Origin: Frondihabitans sp. 762G35
GTDB taxonomy: Bacteria > Actinomycetota > Actinomycetes > Actinomycetales > Microbacteriaceae
Assembly: GCF_002074055.1 (NCBI RefSeq)
Contig: NZ_CP014619.1
Coordinates: 1,922,001 to 1,986,000, forward strand
Length of the DNA stretch: 64,000 bases
Reading direction: 5' to 3'
A program made the position numbers and the translations under genes. Under the pieces are notes generated by a model, which did no database searches, had not been told where the DNA came from, and worked only from the letters and a program-made list of their open reading frames with translations. This document shows, in pieces, positions 52,701 through 60,941 of the stretch. The stretch's first letter is position 1. Each line of letters opens with the position of its first letter.

Positions 52701-53253
52701 GCATGGCCTCGAGCTTGCGGAGCGTCTTCTCCTTGCGCCGGCGGTGCTTCAGGATGCCCGCGGCCTCCTCGATGAACCCGCGACGCTCCTCCGGCGTCGC
52801 CCGCAGCACGGCGTCGAGCTGCCCCTGGCCCACGATGACGTGCATCTCGCGCCCGAGCCCGGAGTCGCTGAGGAGCTCCTGGACGTCGAGGAGCCGGCAG
52901 TTGTCGCCGTTGATCGCGTACTCGCTGCCGCCGTTGCGGAACAGGGTCCGGCTGATCGTCACCTCGGTGTAGTCGATCGGGAGGGCGCCGTCGGAGTTGT
53001 CGATGGTCAGGACGACCTGAGCGCGCCCCAGGGGCCCGCGGGTCGACGTGCCGGCGAAGATGACGTCCTCCATCTTGCCGCCGCGGAGGGTCTTGACGCC
53101 CTGCTCGCCCATCACCCAGGCGAGGGCATCGACGACGTTGCTCTTGCCGGAGCCGTTGGGGCCGACGACGCAGGTGACACCCGGCTCGAAAGCGAACGTG
53201 GTCGGCTGCGCGAACGACTTGAAGCCCTTGAGCGTGAGGCTCTTGAGGTACAC
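49708..53253 (-). CDS. smc: Chromosome segregation protein SMC
   Basis: An 1181-residue condensin ATPase. Walker A GPNGSGKSNVVDALAW near residue 32, long coiled coils (about 165-500 and 660-1010), the hinge (about 505-650; GVRGLVAEHVQVEPGFE start) and the C-terminal head with LLSGGERSLAAVALLIA and the Walker B IMDEVEAALDD. It compacts and segregates chromosomes with ScpAB. The GTG at 53253 gives the family start VYLKSLTLKGFKSFA; the longer frame crosses the spacer with repeat copy B. Confidence 0.97.
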   Translation of the reverse strand: MYLKSLTLKGFKSFAQPTTFAFEPGVTCVVGPNGSGKSNVVDALAWVMGEQGVKTLRGGKMEDVIFAGTSTRGPLGRAQVVLTIDNSDGALPIDYTEVTISRTLFRNGGSEYAINGDNCRLLDVQELLSDSGLGREMHVIVGQGQLDAVLRATPEERRGFIEEAAGILKHRRRKEKTLRKLEAMQTNLTRLSDLAGEIRRQLKPLGRQAEIAREAQGIAAVVRDARARLLADEVVGLRTVLTAQSKDENERKSERIVLQEQLDQNKLREQRLEQAMVGDSVDEARRIAFGLESVQERLRSLSSLANQKLTLLAQQADQPSVATTVSAGMVADARDEAERLQEGVAEAELAVAHAAAEVATTRASLDSLDEEIAAQSALVSKHDLEVARLGGAVEVARSKLAAVRGEQLRQTDALQAAELRRDSSRSDYAAAQDDAPDRDDASRVDHAEAQRVAEEGVSAAQTAVEALRDRLHALEREHDSLGARTSALSLALDQKDASSALVKAGRPGVRGLVAEHVQVEPGFEVAIAAALGTVADAVLAENADDAFDAVAHVTAEELGRVEVVVAAPARTPGALDLDLPAGARPAVAVVTAPGGVLGVLARTVIADDLAIARAVTGSAVGLDAPVTVITRQGEVLTDFVVRGGSAGGRSRLELVAERDTAADSLTGVSVEIERVSADLDEARAALSERRTASKEATAAAREHESRLAAFDQRTGRLRVQLEAAEAEAERLSAALATSAEAVHQAERAVAQAESALGEFSSRPRPMLDASARDGVLAEVENARGVEIEKRIQLETIRERVRAEVSRAKDLQRQLDEQRAAAEEHARQTVVRQRQMVATTSVLDALPAVLDAVDRSVAEARAVLARREGERSEQNTELATLRREERALRERLHTVTENVHGLEMEIYEKKLHLSGLLERAGSELGLVESVLVDEYGPEVPVPGSTDDDEATPFDRAEQKKRLAAAERTLAQLGRVNPLALEEFAALEQRHKFLTDQLGDLTSTRKDLLTIIDEIDEKMQVIFKAAFDDTKEAFNRVFPILFPGGSGSIHLTDPDNLLETGIEVTVKPAGKKIERLSLLSGGERSLAAVALLIAIFKARPSPFYIMDEVEAALDDANLGRLLTIFQDLRESSQLIVITHQKRTMEIADALYGVSMRQDGVSAVVGQRVVTARERGSAVESVPG

Positions 53254-53775
53254 GCCGCGCCCTTCCGTCGCCCGCCGCCACGGCCCTGCACCGCGCTGCC
53301 CCCAGGGTACCGGGGGCGTCGTCGACGCGGGGATCGGCGCGCCTGCGGCTGTCGCGCCCGCCCCCGGCGATCGGCGCGGGCCTCCCCGCCGGCCCGGTGT
53401 GCCCCGGGGCTGCTGGCTGCCCCCTCCCCGAGCAGTGATGTCTCCCGGGCCTGTACAGGTCCGCCTGAATTCATCGCGACCTGAAACGCGCCCGCCCGTT
53501 TCGCACCCGAAGTCCGGCCGCGTTTCAGGTCCGCGTGAATTCACGCGCGGCTGAAATCTCCATGCGCGTCGCCTGGAGGGTTTCAGGGTCGCGTGAATTC
53601 AGGCCGACCTGTACAGGCCCCGGAGATAACACTCTCTCCCTGGGGCGCGGGTCGCCTGGGCGGAGCACCGAGCACCGAGCCTGAACCACGGAGGACCGAG
53701 CACCGGCGCACCACCCCGCGCGGGCGGGACGCCGGCACCACCGGGCACGAGCTCGACAGCGCGCAGCCGCCGACC
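53254..53775. other. 522-nt gene-free spacer between mutM and smc
   Basis: No gene is seen. The middle holds repeat copy B (53450-53617). The side towards smc is GC-rich (Pro/Gly/Arg-type sequence) and must hold the smc promoter, which I cannot place. The side towards mutM has a short GAGCACC tandem at about 53664-53705 and otherwise nothing recognisable. Confidence 0.6.
53450..53617. repeat. Triple-palindrome repeat element, copy B
   Basis: Three units in 168 nt. Cores: CTGAATTCAT (53465-53474), GTGAATTCAC (53535-53544) and GTGAATTCAG (53593-53602). Six nucleotides separate each core from its flanks: CTGAAA at 53481-53486, TTTCAG at 53523-53528, CTGAAA at 53551-53556 and TTTCAG at 53581-53586. 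The outer caps are CCTGTACAG (53450-53458) and CTGTACAGG (53609-53617). Spacers between units are 36 and 24 nt, so units are conserved while spacers differ in length and sequence from copy A. Flanking GGG and CCC extend the caps. Confidence 0.92.
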
Positions 53776-54756
53776 TCAGGTCGTGAGCTTCTGACACCTC
53801 GGACAGAAGTGCGACGACCGGTTCATGAACGCCACCCGGCTGATCGGCGTCCCGCAGCGAGGACACGGCTTCCCCTGCTGCCCGTACGCGTTGAGGCTGT
53901 GCGAGAAGTACCCCGACTGCCCGTTGACGTTCACGTACTGCTGGTCGAAGCTCGTCCCGCCCTCGGCCAGGGCCTTGAACAGCACCGCCTTCACCTCGAG
54001 CAGGAGCAGCGCCGCCCGTCTCCGCGACAGCGACGAGCAGGGCTGGTCGAAGTGGATCTTCGCGGCCCAGAGCGACTCGTCGGCGTAGATGTTGCCGATC
54101 CCGGAGACGAGCCCCTGATCGAGCAGCGCTCGCTTGACGCCCGAGCGACGCGCCAGGAGCCGGTCGACGAAGGCGCGCTCGTCGAAGGCCGGGTCGAGGG
54201 GGTCGCGCGCGATGTGCGCGACCTGGTGAGGGATCCGCGTGACCCAGCCCCGATCCTCCTGCGGGCCGTGATCGTGCAGCGACCCCGCATCCGCCTCGGC
54301 GTCGTGGCCCAGGATCGTCGGCGACGAGTAGCCGGCCGCGCGCCCGTCGGGCGTCGGCTCGGTGTCGTCGAGCGCCATCGACCCGAAGATGCGCTGGTCG
54401 ACGAAGGCGAGGCGGACGTCCCCGAGCGCAGGATGCACGAGGTCGAGTCGGATCCGCAGCAGGCGGTCGTCGACCTGGTCGCGCGAGCGGAGCAGCACCT
54501 GCCCGCTCATCCCCAGGTGGGCGACGAGCGCCTCCACCGGCCCGCCGGGCACGGCGAACGGGAACCAGAGGAACTTCCCGCGACGGACCGCCGAGAGGAG
54601 CACGGCCCCCGTGAGGCGCTCGACGAAGTCGGCCTCGGGGCCGGCGTGCCGCCGCAGCGACCGGGGTTCGAGCACGTCGACATGGTCGACGACGGCACCC
54701 GTGACGGCGGGGTGGAGGCCGGCCCGCACGACCTCGACCTCGGGGAGCTCCGGCAC
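53776..54756 (-). CDS. mutM: Formamidopyrimidine-DNA glycosylase (Fpg/MutM)
   Basis: A 326-residue base-excision enzyme for 8-oxoguanine and FaPy. It starts GTG-CCG-GAG, so the mature protein begins with Pro (PELPEVEVVRAGL), the Schiff-base nucleophile, with Glu2. The helix-two-turn-helix has QGLVSGIGNIYADESLWAA and the zinc finger CPRCGTPISR...FCPRCQKL. It is slightly longer than E. coli Fpg because of insertions at about 160-190. The start lies directly after the rnc stop with no gap. Confidence 0.95.
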   Translation of the reverse strand: MPELPEVEVVRAGLHPAVTGAVVDHVDVLEPRSLRRHAGPEADFVERLTGAVLLSAVRRGKFLWFPFAVPGGPVEALVAHLGMSGQVLLRSRDQVDDRLLRIRLDLVHPALGDVRLAFVDQRIFGSMALDDTEPTPDGRAAGYSSPTILGHDAEADAGSLHDHGPQEDRGWVTRIPHQVAHIARDPLDPAFDERAFVDRLLARRSGVKRALLDQGLVSGIGNIYADESLWAAKIHFDQPCSSLSRRRAALLLLEVKAVLFKALAEGGTSFDQQYVNVNGQSGYFSHSLNAYGQQGKPCPRCGTPISRVAFMNRSSHFCPRCQKLTT

Positions 54757-55488
54757 CTAGACGGCGTCGGGCGCCGAAGGAGGCGCACTGAGGGTCGTCC
54801 AGGCCTCGAGCGCGGCGGCCATCTCGGCCATCTTCTTGCTGCTGCCCGTCCCGGAGGCGATCTCGTCCTTGCCGAGGCGCACGATCGCGTGGAACCGCTT
54901 GTCGTGGTCGGGGCCGGAGTCGCTGATGACGTAGTTGGGCATGCCGCGACCCTGGGCGCTCGCCAGCTCCTGCAGGCTCGTCTTGGGGTCCATCGCCGCA
55001 CCGAAGCGATCGGGATCGGCGAGGAGCGGCGCGATCAGTCGCATGACGAGACCGGTCGCGGCCTTCGGCCCGGCGTCGAGGTAGGTGGCGCCGATGATGG
55101 CCTCCACGGTGTCGGCGAGGATCGAGTGCTTGTTCCGCCCGCCGGTGAGCTCCTCGCCCCGCCCGAGCAGGATGAAGCGGCCGAGACCGATGTTGTCGGC
55201 CACCTCGGCCAGCGCGACCGTCGACACGAGGCTCGCGCGCCGCTTGGCCAGGTCTCCCTCGTCGAGGTCGGGGTTCTCGCGGTAGAGCATGACCGTGACG
55301 GCCTGCCCCAGAATCGAGTCGCCGAGGAACTCGAGCCGCTCGTTGTTGCGGATGCCACCGTGCTCGTAAGCGTACGAACGGTGGGTGAGGGCGAGCTCGA
55401 GGAGTTCTGGGCTGATCGCGACGTCGAGGAACGAAACGAGATCAGCCCGGTCAGAGGACTCTGACACGGGCTGATTCTTGGCGCTCAT
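54757..55488 (-). CDS. rnc: Ribonuclease III
   Basis: A 243-residue dsRNA endonuclease. The catalytic signature is NNERLEFLGDSILGQAV and the second acidic site is in ILADTVEAIIGATYLDAG; the dsRNA-binding domain covers about 160-235 (TSLQELASAQGRGMPNYVIS). ATG at 55488, 1 nt after the rpmF stop. The order DUF177-rpmF-rnc-mutM-smc is the standard arrangement. Confidence 0.96.
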   Translation of the reverse strand: MSAKNQPVSESSDRADLVSFLDVAISPELLELALTHRSYAYEHGGIRNNERLEFLGDSILGQAVTVMLYRENPDLDEGDLAKRRASLVSTVALAEVADNIGLGRFILLGRGEELTGGRNKHSILADTVEAIIGATYLDAGPKAATGLVMRLIAPLLADPDRFGAAMDPKTSLQELASAQGRGMPNYVISDSGPDHDKRFHAIVRLGKDEIASGTGSSKKMAEMAAALEAWTTLSAPPSAPDAV

Positions 55489-55489
55489 C

Positions 55490-55693
55490 TCAGACGTCGG
55501 CGACCTTACGGCCCTTGTACTCCATGTACAGGGCGGTGCCGGCGCTGTCTTCCACGACCTTGGCGCGGTGGGGGAGGCTGTAGACGGTCTTGCCGCCTTC
55601 GATGCTCTTCACGAGCGTGACAGGCGTGGCCTTCCACTGCGAACGGCGAGCGTGCGTGTTGGAGCGCGACTGCTTCCTCTTGGGAACGGCCAT
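55490..55693 (-). CDS. rpmF: 50S ribosomal protein L32
   Basis: A 67-residue L32: [20 protein letters not shown] at the start and a short beta part ending KGRKVADV. It lacks the C-terminal zinc-binding cysteines (C-minus form). ATG at 55693; followed by rnc. C-minus paralogues are used under zinc limitation in some bacteria; whether a C-plus copy exists elsewhere is not visible here. Confidence 0.95.
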   Translation of the reverse strand: MAVPKRKQSRSNTHARRSQWKATPVTLVKSIEGGKTVYSLPHRAKVVEDSAGTALYMEYKGRKVADV

Positions 55694-55800
55694 GAGTGTC
55701 TCTTCTCTATCTGTGGGTGGTGACGTGGTCGTCCGGCGCCCGAGCCGTCAGGCCGGTCTCCGCAGTGTTCGGGCCCGATCGTGCTGGGCCCGCACGCCGT

Positions 55801-56373
55801 CTAGTCGGTGGGCTTGGGGTCTCCGTGGGCCTCCGCGTCGGCGTCCGTGGGGACGGTGTCGCTGACGAGCTGGCTCAGTGCCGACCACCGGGGATCGAGC
55901 ACTTCACGGGGGTGGTAGTCGACCAGATCTTCCACTCGCTCGCCCGTTTCGGGGTCGAGGCCTGGGCAGTCCGGCCGGCATACCGGCTGGAAGGGCAGTG
56001 AAAGAACCACTGCGTCTCTGACGACGGGTTCAAGATCCACGTGATCGTCTTGAACCTGATAGTCAAAAGCTTCGTCTTCAGAGTACGCGAAAAGCTCGGC
56101 GAAATCGACTTCGACACTCTGGGCGATGGGTTTGAGGCATCGGCTGCACTCCCCCTCGGCGGTCGCCGAGACGTGGGCCGAGACGAGGAGGCCGTCGTGG
56201 AGGCTCTCGATCTTGAGGTCGATGTCGACCGGGCTGCCCACGCGGACGGCCGTGAGCCCCTCGCCCATCTTCGTCGGCGCAGCGACGTCGAGGTCGCTCT
56301 CGCGCATCTCGCCCGGACGGTGCATCAGGTCGTACACCGGGACGGTATAGGGGGTCTTTTCGAAATGAGGCAC
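55801..56373 (-). CDS. DUF177 (YceD) family protein
   Basis: A 190-residue protein of the family found next to rpmF and linked to 23S rRNA maturation. Four cysteines in two pairs (CSRC and CRPDC) may bind zinc, within GECSRCLKPIAQSVEVDFAE and FQPVCRPDCPGLDPETGE. The GTG at 56373 is preferred: a TACACT box (56382-56387, minus strand) lies just upstream for a leaderless transcript. A GTG at 56394, overlapping the upstream stop as GTGA, is the alternative and would add seven residues. Confidence 0.9.
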   Translation of the reverse strand: MPHFEKTPYTVPVYDLMHRPGEMRESDLDVAAPTKMGEGLTAVRVGSPVDIDLKIESLHDGLLVSAHVSATAEGECSRCLKPIAQSVEVDFAELFAYSEDEAFDYQVQDDHVDLEPVVRDAVVLSLPFQPVCRPDCPGLDPETGERVEDLVDYHPREVLDPRWSALSQLVSDTVPTDADAEAHGDPKPTD

Positions 56374-56390
56374 GAGCGACGAGTGTACGC

Positions 56391-58676
56391 TCACTCGGCT
56401 GGACGCGGGCGCTGTTCCGCGAAGAGGCTCCTCGGCGCGACGGTAGCCCGGACGCGCACCGGCACCGGGGACGCCGCCCGCAGCCCGTCGATCACCGTGC
56501 GGGCGTCGTCGTGCACCCCGACGTCGGCCTCTCGGCCTCCGAAGCGTTCGGCCTGGACGGCGGCGAGCAGGTCGGCCAGGGCGGCGCGGACCGGGATCCT
56601 GCCGCCGGAGCGGGACAGGGCCTCGTCGAGGAGAGCGGATGTCGACTGCGGGGTCGCCCCAGGGTCGACCGGGAGACCGAGGTCTCTCGCCGTGTCGACC
56701 ACCTCGAGCCAGGCCGAGAGGGCGGCGTCGGGGGGCCCCTGCCCGAGGCGCCGTCGTCGCCGCGAGACGCGCAGCCACCACGGGACGAGGGCGAGCAGCA
56801 CGAGGACGGCGATGCCCAGCGGCAGGCCGAGCTGGGCACCGTCGAGGGCCGTCGAGGTCGGGCTCTGCGCCGACGACGAGCCGGACGCGTCGGTCGTCGG
56901 TGTGGCCGTGGCGGCGGACGACGCGGGGGCCGAGGCCGGCGTGGTCGGCTCGGCCGTCGGCTGAGCCGAGGTCGACGGGGCGGCGGTCGGCTCCGTCCCG
57001 GTCTGCTGCAGGTAGCTGGACGTCGTGCCGAGGGAGACGGTCGGCTCGAACGGGATCCAGCCGAGCCCCTGGAAGTACAGCTCCGGCCAGGTGTGCAGGT
57101 CGTCGCTCGTGACGGTCCACGCGCTGCTGGAGCCCGGGCTGACCTGGTCTCCCGGGAGGAAGCCCACGGCGATGCGCGAGGGGATGCCGAGAGTGCGCGC
57201 CATGACGGCCATGGCCGAGGCGAAGTGCACGCAGTAGCCGCTCTTGCGCTGCAGGAACGTCTCCACCATGTCGAGGCCGCTGCCGTCGTACCCGCCGCGG
57301 ACGGGAGTGTCCTCCGAGTAGGTGAAGTCGCCGTTCCGGAAGTAGGTCTGGAGGTCGACGGCCGCGTCGAAGCGGTTGGACGCCGTCGCCGTCACGCGCT
57401 TCGCCAGGCTCGTGATGGAGGCGGGCACGCCGTCGACCTTGAGGTACGGAGCCAGATCGGCGGGGGTCGTCCCGAGCGACGCCGAGATCTGCTCGGGCGT
57501 GGGGTCGACGGGCCGCGAGGTGACCTTGTAGTCGAGACCCTGCGAGCCCTCCGTGGCGCTCCGGATGGTGACGCCCGACGAGTCGACGTACTTCCAGCGG
57601 TCGTCGATGCCCGTCACGGTCGTGGCAGGCACCGGCAGGGGGAGGTACGGGCTGCGGAGCAGGCTGACCGCCACGTCGGTGGTGACCGTGTCGCGGGTCG
57701 TGGCGCTGGCGATGCCCGGAGCCGCGGGGAGACGGTCGACGGAGTTCCGGCTGTCGAGACGCACCGACGCGGGGCTCCAGGTCGTGCCCGAGAAGTCGAC
57801 GAGGTCGACGAGCTTGAGGTAGGTGCCCTGCGGGGCCGACGTCGTGTAGGTGAGGACGGTCACGGGCGCGCCGCGGCGGAGGTCCTTCCCGAGGTCGATG
57901 ACCGGGTTCACGCCGGTCGAGATCCCGATGCCGGTGCCGAGGCCCGTCACGGGCGAGACCAGCGAGACCGGCAGGACGCTCGTGACGACGCCGGCGACGG
58001 CGACCGCCGCGACACCGGTCACGAGCGCCCCGCGAGACAGACGTCGGCCCGTCGACACGACGAGCACCGCCACGTAGCCGATCACGGCGAGGACGACCCA
58101 GAGCCAGTTCGGTGCGACGTCGGGGACGAAGGAGGGAACGACGAGGACGACGACGAGCACGACGCCGCTCAGCCCGGGCATCCGCCCCACATGGGCGACG
58201 AGGTCGATCAGCACCGCCGCGGCCGCGACGGCGACGACCACGACGAAGAGCATCGACGGTTGGACCGGGATCGGCGCCTGATCGCCCACGATCGTGTCGC
58301 GGGCCTGGCCGACGAGGAGCCGGATCCGCTCGACGGTCGCCGCCGAGGGGAACACGCCGAGGACGGCGGTCCCGCCGGAGGCGACGGCGGTCGACGCGAG
58401 CGCCCCGACGACGGCGCCGACGGCGGTGGCGACGAGGGGCCTCCAGCCGAGAGCGCGCGCACCGGCCGCGGCGGCGGAGACGAGGGCGGCGACGAACGCC
58501 GCGGTCAGCCACCAGGACGCCCCCTGGAACAGAGGCTGGAGGCTCGCCAGCGACAGGACGAGCGTCGCCCAGAGCACCACGACGAGACCCCAGCGGGGTC
58601 CTCCCTCGGCGCTCCGGGGTCGCCCGGAGCGCACGGAGGCGGGGCTGGTCGGAGTCCGGGTGAGGGTGTCAACCAC
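56391..58676 (-). CDS. Transglutaminase-like membrane protein
   Basis: A 761-residue membrane protein of the DUF3488/transglutaminase type. Six or more hydrophobic segments lie in the first 230 residues. The extracytoplasmic transglutaminase-like core (about 400-560) has Cys in KSGYCVHFASAMAVMARTLG, His in DDLHTWPELYFQG and the Asp/Trp region after it. A Pro/Thr/Ala linker, a last membrane segment (about 625-645) and a cytoplasmic tail follow. Genes of this type travel with moxR and DUF58, as here. GTG at 58676, overlapping the DUF58 stop by 8 nt; a GTG at 58688 is also possible. Function of the trio is not settled. Confidence 0.87.
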   Translation of the reverse strand: MVDTLTRTPTSPASVRSGRPRSAEGGPRWGLVVVLWATLVLSLASLQPLFQGASWWLTAAFVAALVSAAAAGARALGWRPLVATAVGAVVGALASTAVASGGTAVLGVFPSAATVERIRLLVGQARDTIVGDQAPIPVQPSMLFVVVVAVAAAAVLIDLVAHVGRMPGLSGVVLVVVLVVPSFVPDVAPNWLWVVLAVIGYVAVLVVSTGRRLSRGALVTGVAAVAVAGVVTSVLPVSLVSPVTGLGTGIGISTGVNPVIDLGKDLRRGAPVTVLTYTTSAPQGTYLKLVDLVDFSGTTWSPASVRLDSRNSVDRLPAAPGIASATTRDTVTTDVAVSLLRSPYLPLPVPATTVTGIDDRWKYVDSSGVTIRSATEGSQGLDYKVTSRPVDPTPEQISASLGTTPADLAPYLKVDGVPASITSLAKRVTATASNRFDAAVDLQTYFRNGDFTYSEDTPVRGGYDGSGLDMVETFLQRKSGYCVHFASAMAVMARTLGIPSRIAVGFLPGDQVSPGSSSAWTVTSDDLHTWPELYFQGLGWIPFEPTVSLGTTSSYLQQTGTEPTAAPSTSAQPTAEPTTPASAPASSAATATPTTDASGSSSAQSPTSTALDGAQLGLPLGIAVLVLLALVPWWLRVSRRRRRLGQGPPDAALSAWLEVVDTARDLGLPVDPGATPQSTSALLDEALSRSGGRIPVRAALADLLAAVQAERFGGREADVGVHDDARTVIDGLRAASPVPVRVRATVAPRSLFAEQRPRPAE

Positions 58677-59925
58677 CGAGGACCCCACGGGTGGCGAGGA
58701 CCTCTGCCCGATCGGCGGTCGAGTCGGCCTCGACGACCTGCCAGCCGGACTCCCGGAGGAGCGACGCCACCGCGGTCGGAGAGTCGACGGACCGGTCGTC
58801 CGGCGTCAGCGGGTGGGCGTCGAGGTGCACCACGAGCGCCACACCCGGGACTCCGGGGCCCCGCGCCTGAGAGAGGAGATCGAGGTCGAGCCGGCTCAGA
58901 CTCGACACGACGGCGATCACGGGCTCTCGCGGCGACGGCTCCGGCGTGCGCTCGTCGATCTCGGCGGCGTCGTCGAGGCGGAGGTCGGCGAGGTGGTCGA
59001 GGAAGACCGGCGTCATGGAGGGATCGTGGAGCGCGACCGTGCCCCCGGTCAGGCTGACCACGCGCGTCTGGGATCCTGCCATGCCGTACTCGAGAGCGAT
59101 CGACGCGGCCTGCGAGACCGCCCACTCGAAGCCGTCGCTGACGGGCTCGCCGGAACCGAGGGCAGGATGCGCGTCGCGCCAGTTCTCGCTGCGCACCGGC
59201 AGGACGACCCGGGCGCTGGGAAGACCGTGCTGCTCCTCCTGCCGGACCATCAGCTCGCCCTGACGCGCACTGGCCTTCCAGTGGACGCGCCGCATCGGGT
59301 CGCCGCGGCGGTACTCGCGGGTGATCGGGTCGTCCTGACCTCCCGCCGCGCTGTGGTCGCGGCGCTGCCTCGAGCCCTCGCCGAGGGAGCGCGACTCGCG
59401 GCCCCGTCCGACCGACACGACCTCCGGCACGACGACGAGCTCGCCGCGACCGGGGACCGTGACGAGACGCTGAGCCAGACCGAAGGCCTCGATCACCTCG
59501 ATCCGGGCGGGGCCCACCCGGTGTCGACCCCGGGGCAGGTCGTCGTGCTCGAACGCCGCCTCGACCGACGCGCCCCGCTCCAGGGTCGCCACGACCGACT
59601 CGTCGGTGGCCATCGTGCGCCAGGAGAGCGTGTCGCGGACGCGCAGCGTCACGGACCCACCGGGCTCCCGCCGGCGGATGGTCATCGTCTCGACGACGGA
59701 CCAGCCGGCGACGGCGCGGTCGGGGGCGAACCGTCGCGACACGACGAGCTCCGGCGTGCGGACGGCGAGGCTCACGACCGTCGCGACGACGAGCATCACG
59801 AGGACGACGCCGCCGAAGACCAGCGGTGCGGAGGTGAGGAACGAGCCGATCGTGCCCACGGCGACACCGGCGACGAGCGCGGCCACGCCGCGTCGGGTCG
59901 GTCGGGGCCAGAGGGGAGGCCGCAC
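58669..59925 (-). CDS. DUF58 domain protein
   Basis: A 418-residue membrane-anchored protein. Two hydrophobic segments (about 13-60) precede a beta-rich domain and the DUF58/vWA-like core with REYRRGDPMRRVHWKASARQGELMVRQ. The GTG at 59925 lies 2 nt after the moxR stop; longer frames are antisense-like Arg-rich sequence. It is the middle gene of the moxR-DUF58-transglutaminase unit, whose AAA+ ATPase may remodel this protein. Confidence 0.9.
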   Translation of the reverse strand: MRPPLWPRPTRRGVAALVAGVAVGTIGSFLTSAPLVFGGVVLVMLVVATVVSLAVRTPELVVSRRFAPDRAVAGWSVVETMTIRRREPGGSVTLRVRDTLSWRTMATDESVVATLERGASVEAAFEHDDLPRGRHRVGPARIEVIEAFGLAQRLVTVPGRGELVVVPEVVSVGRGRESRSLGEGSRQRRDHSAAGGQDDPITREYRRGDPMRRVHWKASARQGELMVRQEEQHGLPSARVVLPVRSENWRDAHPALGSGEPVSDGFEWAVSQAASIALEYGMAGSQTRVVSLTGGTVALHDPSMTPVFLDHLADLRLDDAAEIDERTPEPSPREPVIAVVSSLSRLDLDLLSQARGPGVPGVALVVHLDAHPLTPDDRSVDSPTAVASLLRESGWQVVEADSTADRAEVLATRGVLGG

Positions 59926-59927
59926 GG

Positions 59928-60941
59928 TCAGCGCGCGGAGTCGTCGTCGAGCGGGACGGGCGTCGAGGCGACCACCGACTCGACGATGTCGTAGGCGGCG
60001 GCGACCGCCCCCGCGCCCGCGCGCCCGGCCAGGATGAGGCGGTGCCCGAGGACGGGACCGCTCAGGGCGTCGACGTCGTCGGGGATGACGTAGCGGCGCC
60101 CGTTGAGGGCGGCCCACGACTTGGCGGCGCGCATGAGCTGCAGGGTCGCGCGCGGGCTCGCCCCGAGGCGGAGATCGGGATGCACCCGGGTCGCCTGGAC
60201 GATGTCGACCGCGTAGCGCTCGACGACGCCCGCGGCGTAGACGCCGCGGACCGTCGCGATCATCCGACGCAGGTCGTCGAGGGACACCAGCGGACGCAGG
60301 GCGTCGAGGGGGCTGGCCGTCTCTCGCTGGCGCAGCATCCGCACCTCGCTGTCGGCGTCGGGGTAGCCCAGGGAGATGCGCGCCATGAAGCGGTCGCGCT
60401 GGGCCTCCGGGAGCGAGTAGGTGCCTTCCATCTCGACGGGGTTCTGCGTCGCCACGACGAGGAAGGGGTCGGGGAGCGGGTGGGAGAACCCGTCGACGGT
60501 GACCTGCCGCTCCTCGAGGCTCTCGAGGAGGGCCGACTGCGTCTTCGGCGAGGCGCGGTTGATCTCGTCGCCGATGACGATGTTGGCGAACACGGGCCCC
60601 GGCTTGAACTCGAACTCGTTCGACTGGCGGTCGAAGATCGACACGCCCGTGATGTCGCTGGGGAGGAGATCGGGGGTGAACTGGATCCGGCTGACGGTCG
60701 CGTCGACGGCGCGGGCGAGCGCCCGGGCGAGCTGCGTCTTGCCGACGCCGGGGACGTCCTCGATGAGGAGGTGGCCCTCGGCGAGCATCACCGTGAGAGC
60801 GGTGGAGATCGCACCGGCCTTCCCGTCGATGACGGTGCCGACGGCCTCGAGGATCCGCCGGGCGTGATGCTGGACCTCGTCGAGCTCCATGGGTGCCGAA
60901 GGGCTCCCCTGGGTGCTCGCGGTGGTGGTCGTCGTCGTCAT
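59928..60941 (-). CDS. MoxR-family AAA+ ATPase
   Basis: A 337-residue ATPase. Walker A is [16 protein letters not shown], Walker [19 protein letters not shown], sensor 1 [22 protein letters not shown], and a C-terminal lid follows. MoxR proteins act as chaperones or metal-insertion factors for vWA-domain partners, here the DUF58 protein. The N-terminus is Thr-rich ([10 protein letters not shown]). ATG at 60941 overlaps the coaD stop by 4 nt (ATGA). Confidence 0.93.
   Translation of the reverse strand: MTTTTTTASTQGSPSAPMELDEVQHHARRILEAVGTVIDGKAGAISTALTVMLAEGHLLIEDVPGVGKTQLARALARAVDATVSRIQFTPDLLPSDITGVSIFDRQSNEFEFKPGPVFANIVIGDEINRASPKTQSALLESLEERQVTVDGFSHPLPDPFLVVATQNPVEMEGTYSLPEAQRDRFMARISLGYPDADSEVRMLRQRETASPLDALRPLVSLDDLRRMIATVRGVYAAGVVERYAVDIVQATRVHPDLRLGASPRATLQLMRAAKSWAALNGRRYVIPDDVDALSGPVLGHRLILAGRAGAGAVAAAYDIVESVVASTPVPLDDDSAR

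Noticed and set aside
53254-53544. N-terminal extension of SMC
   Set aside because: It would cover the spacer and part of repeat copy B; the family start VYLKSLTLKGFKSF begins at 53253.
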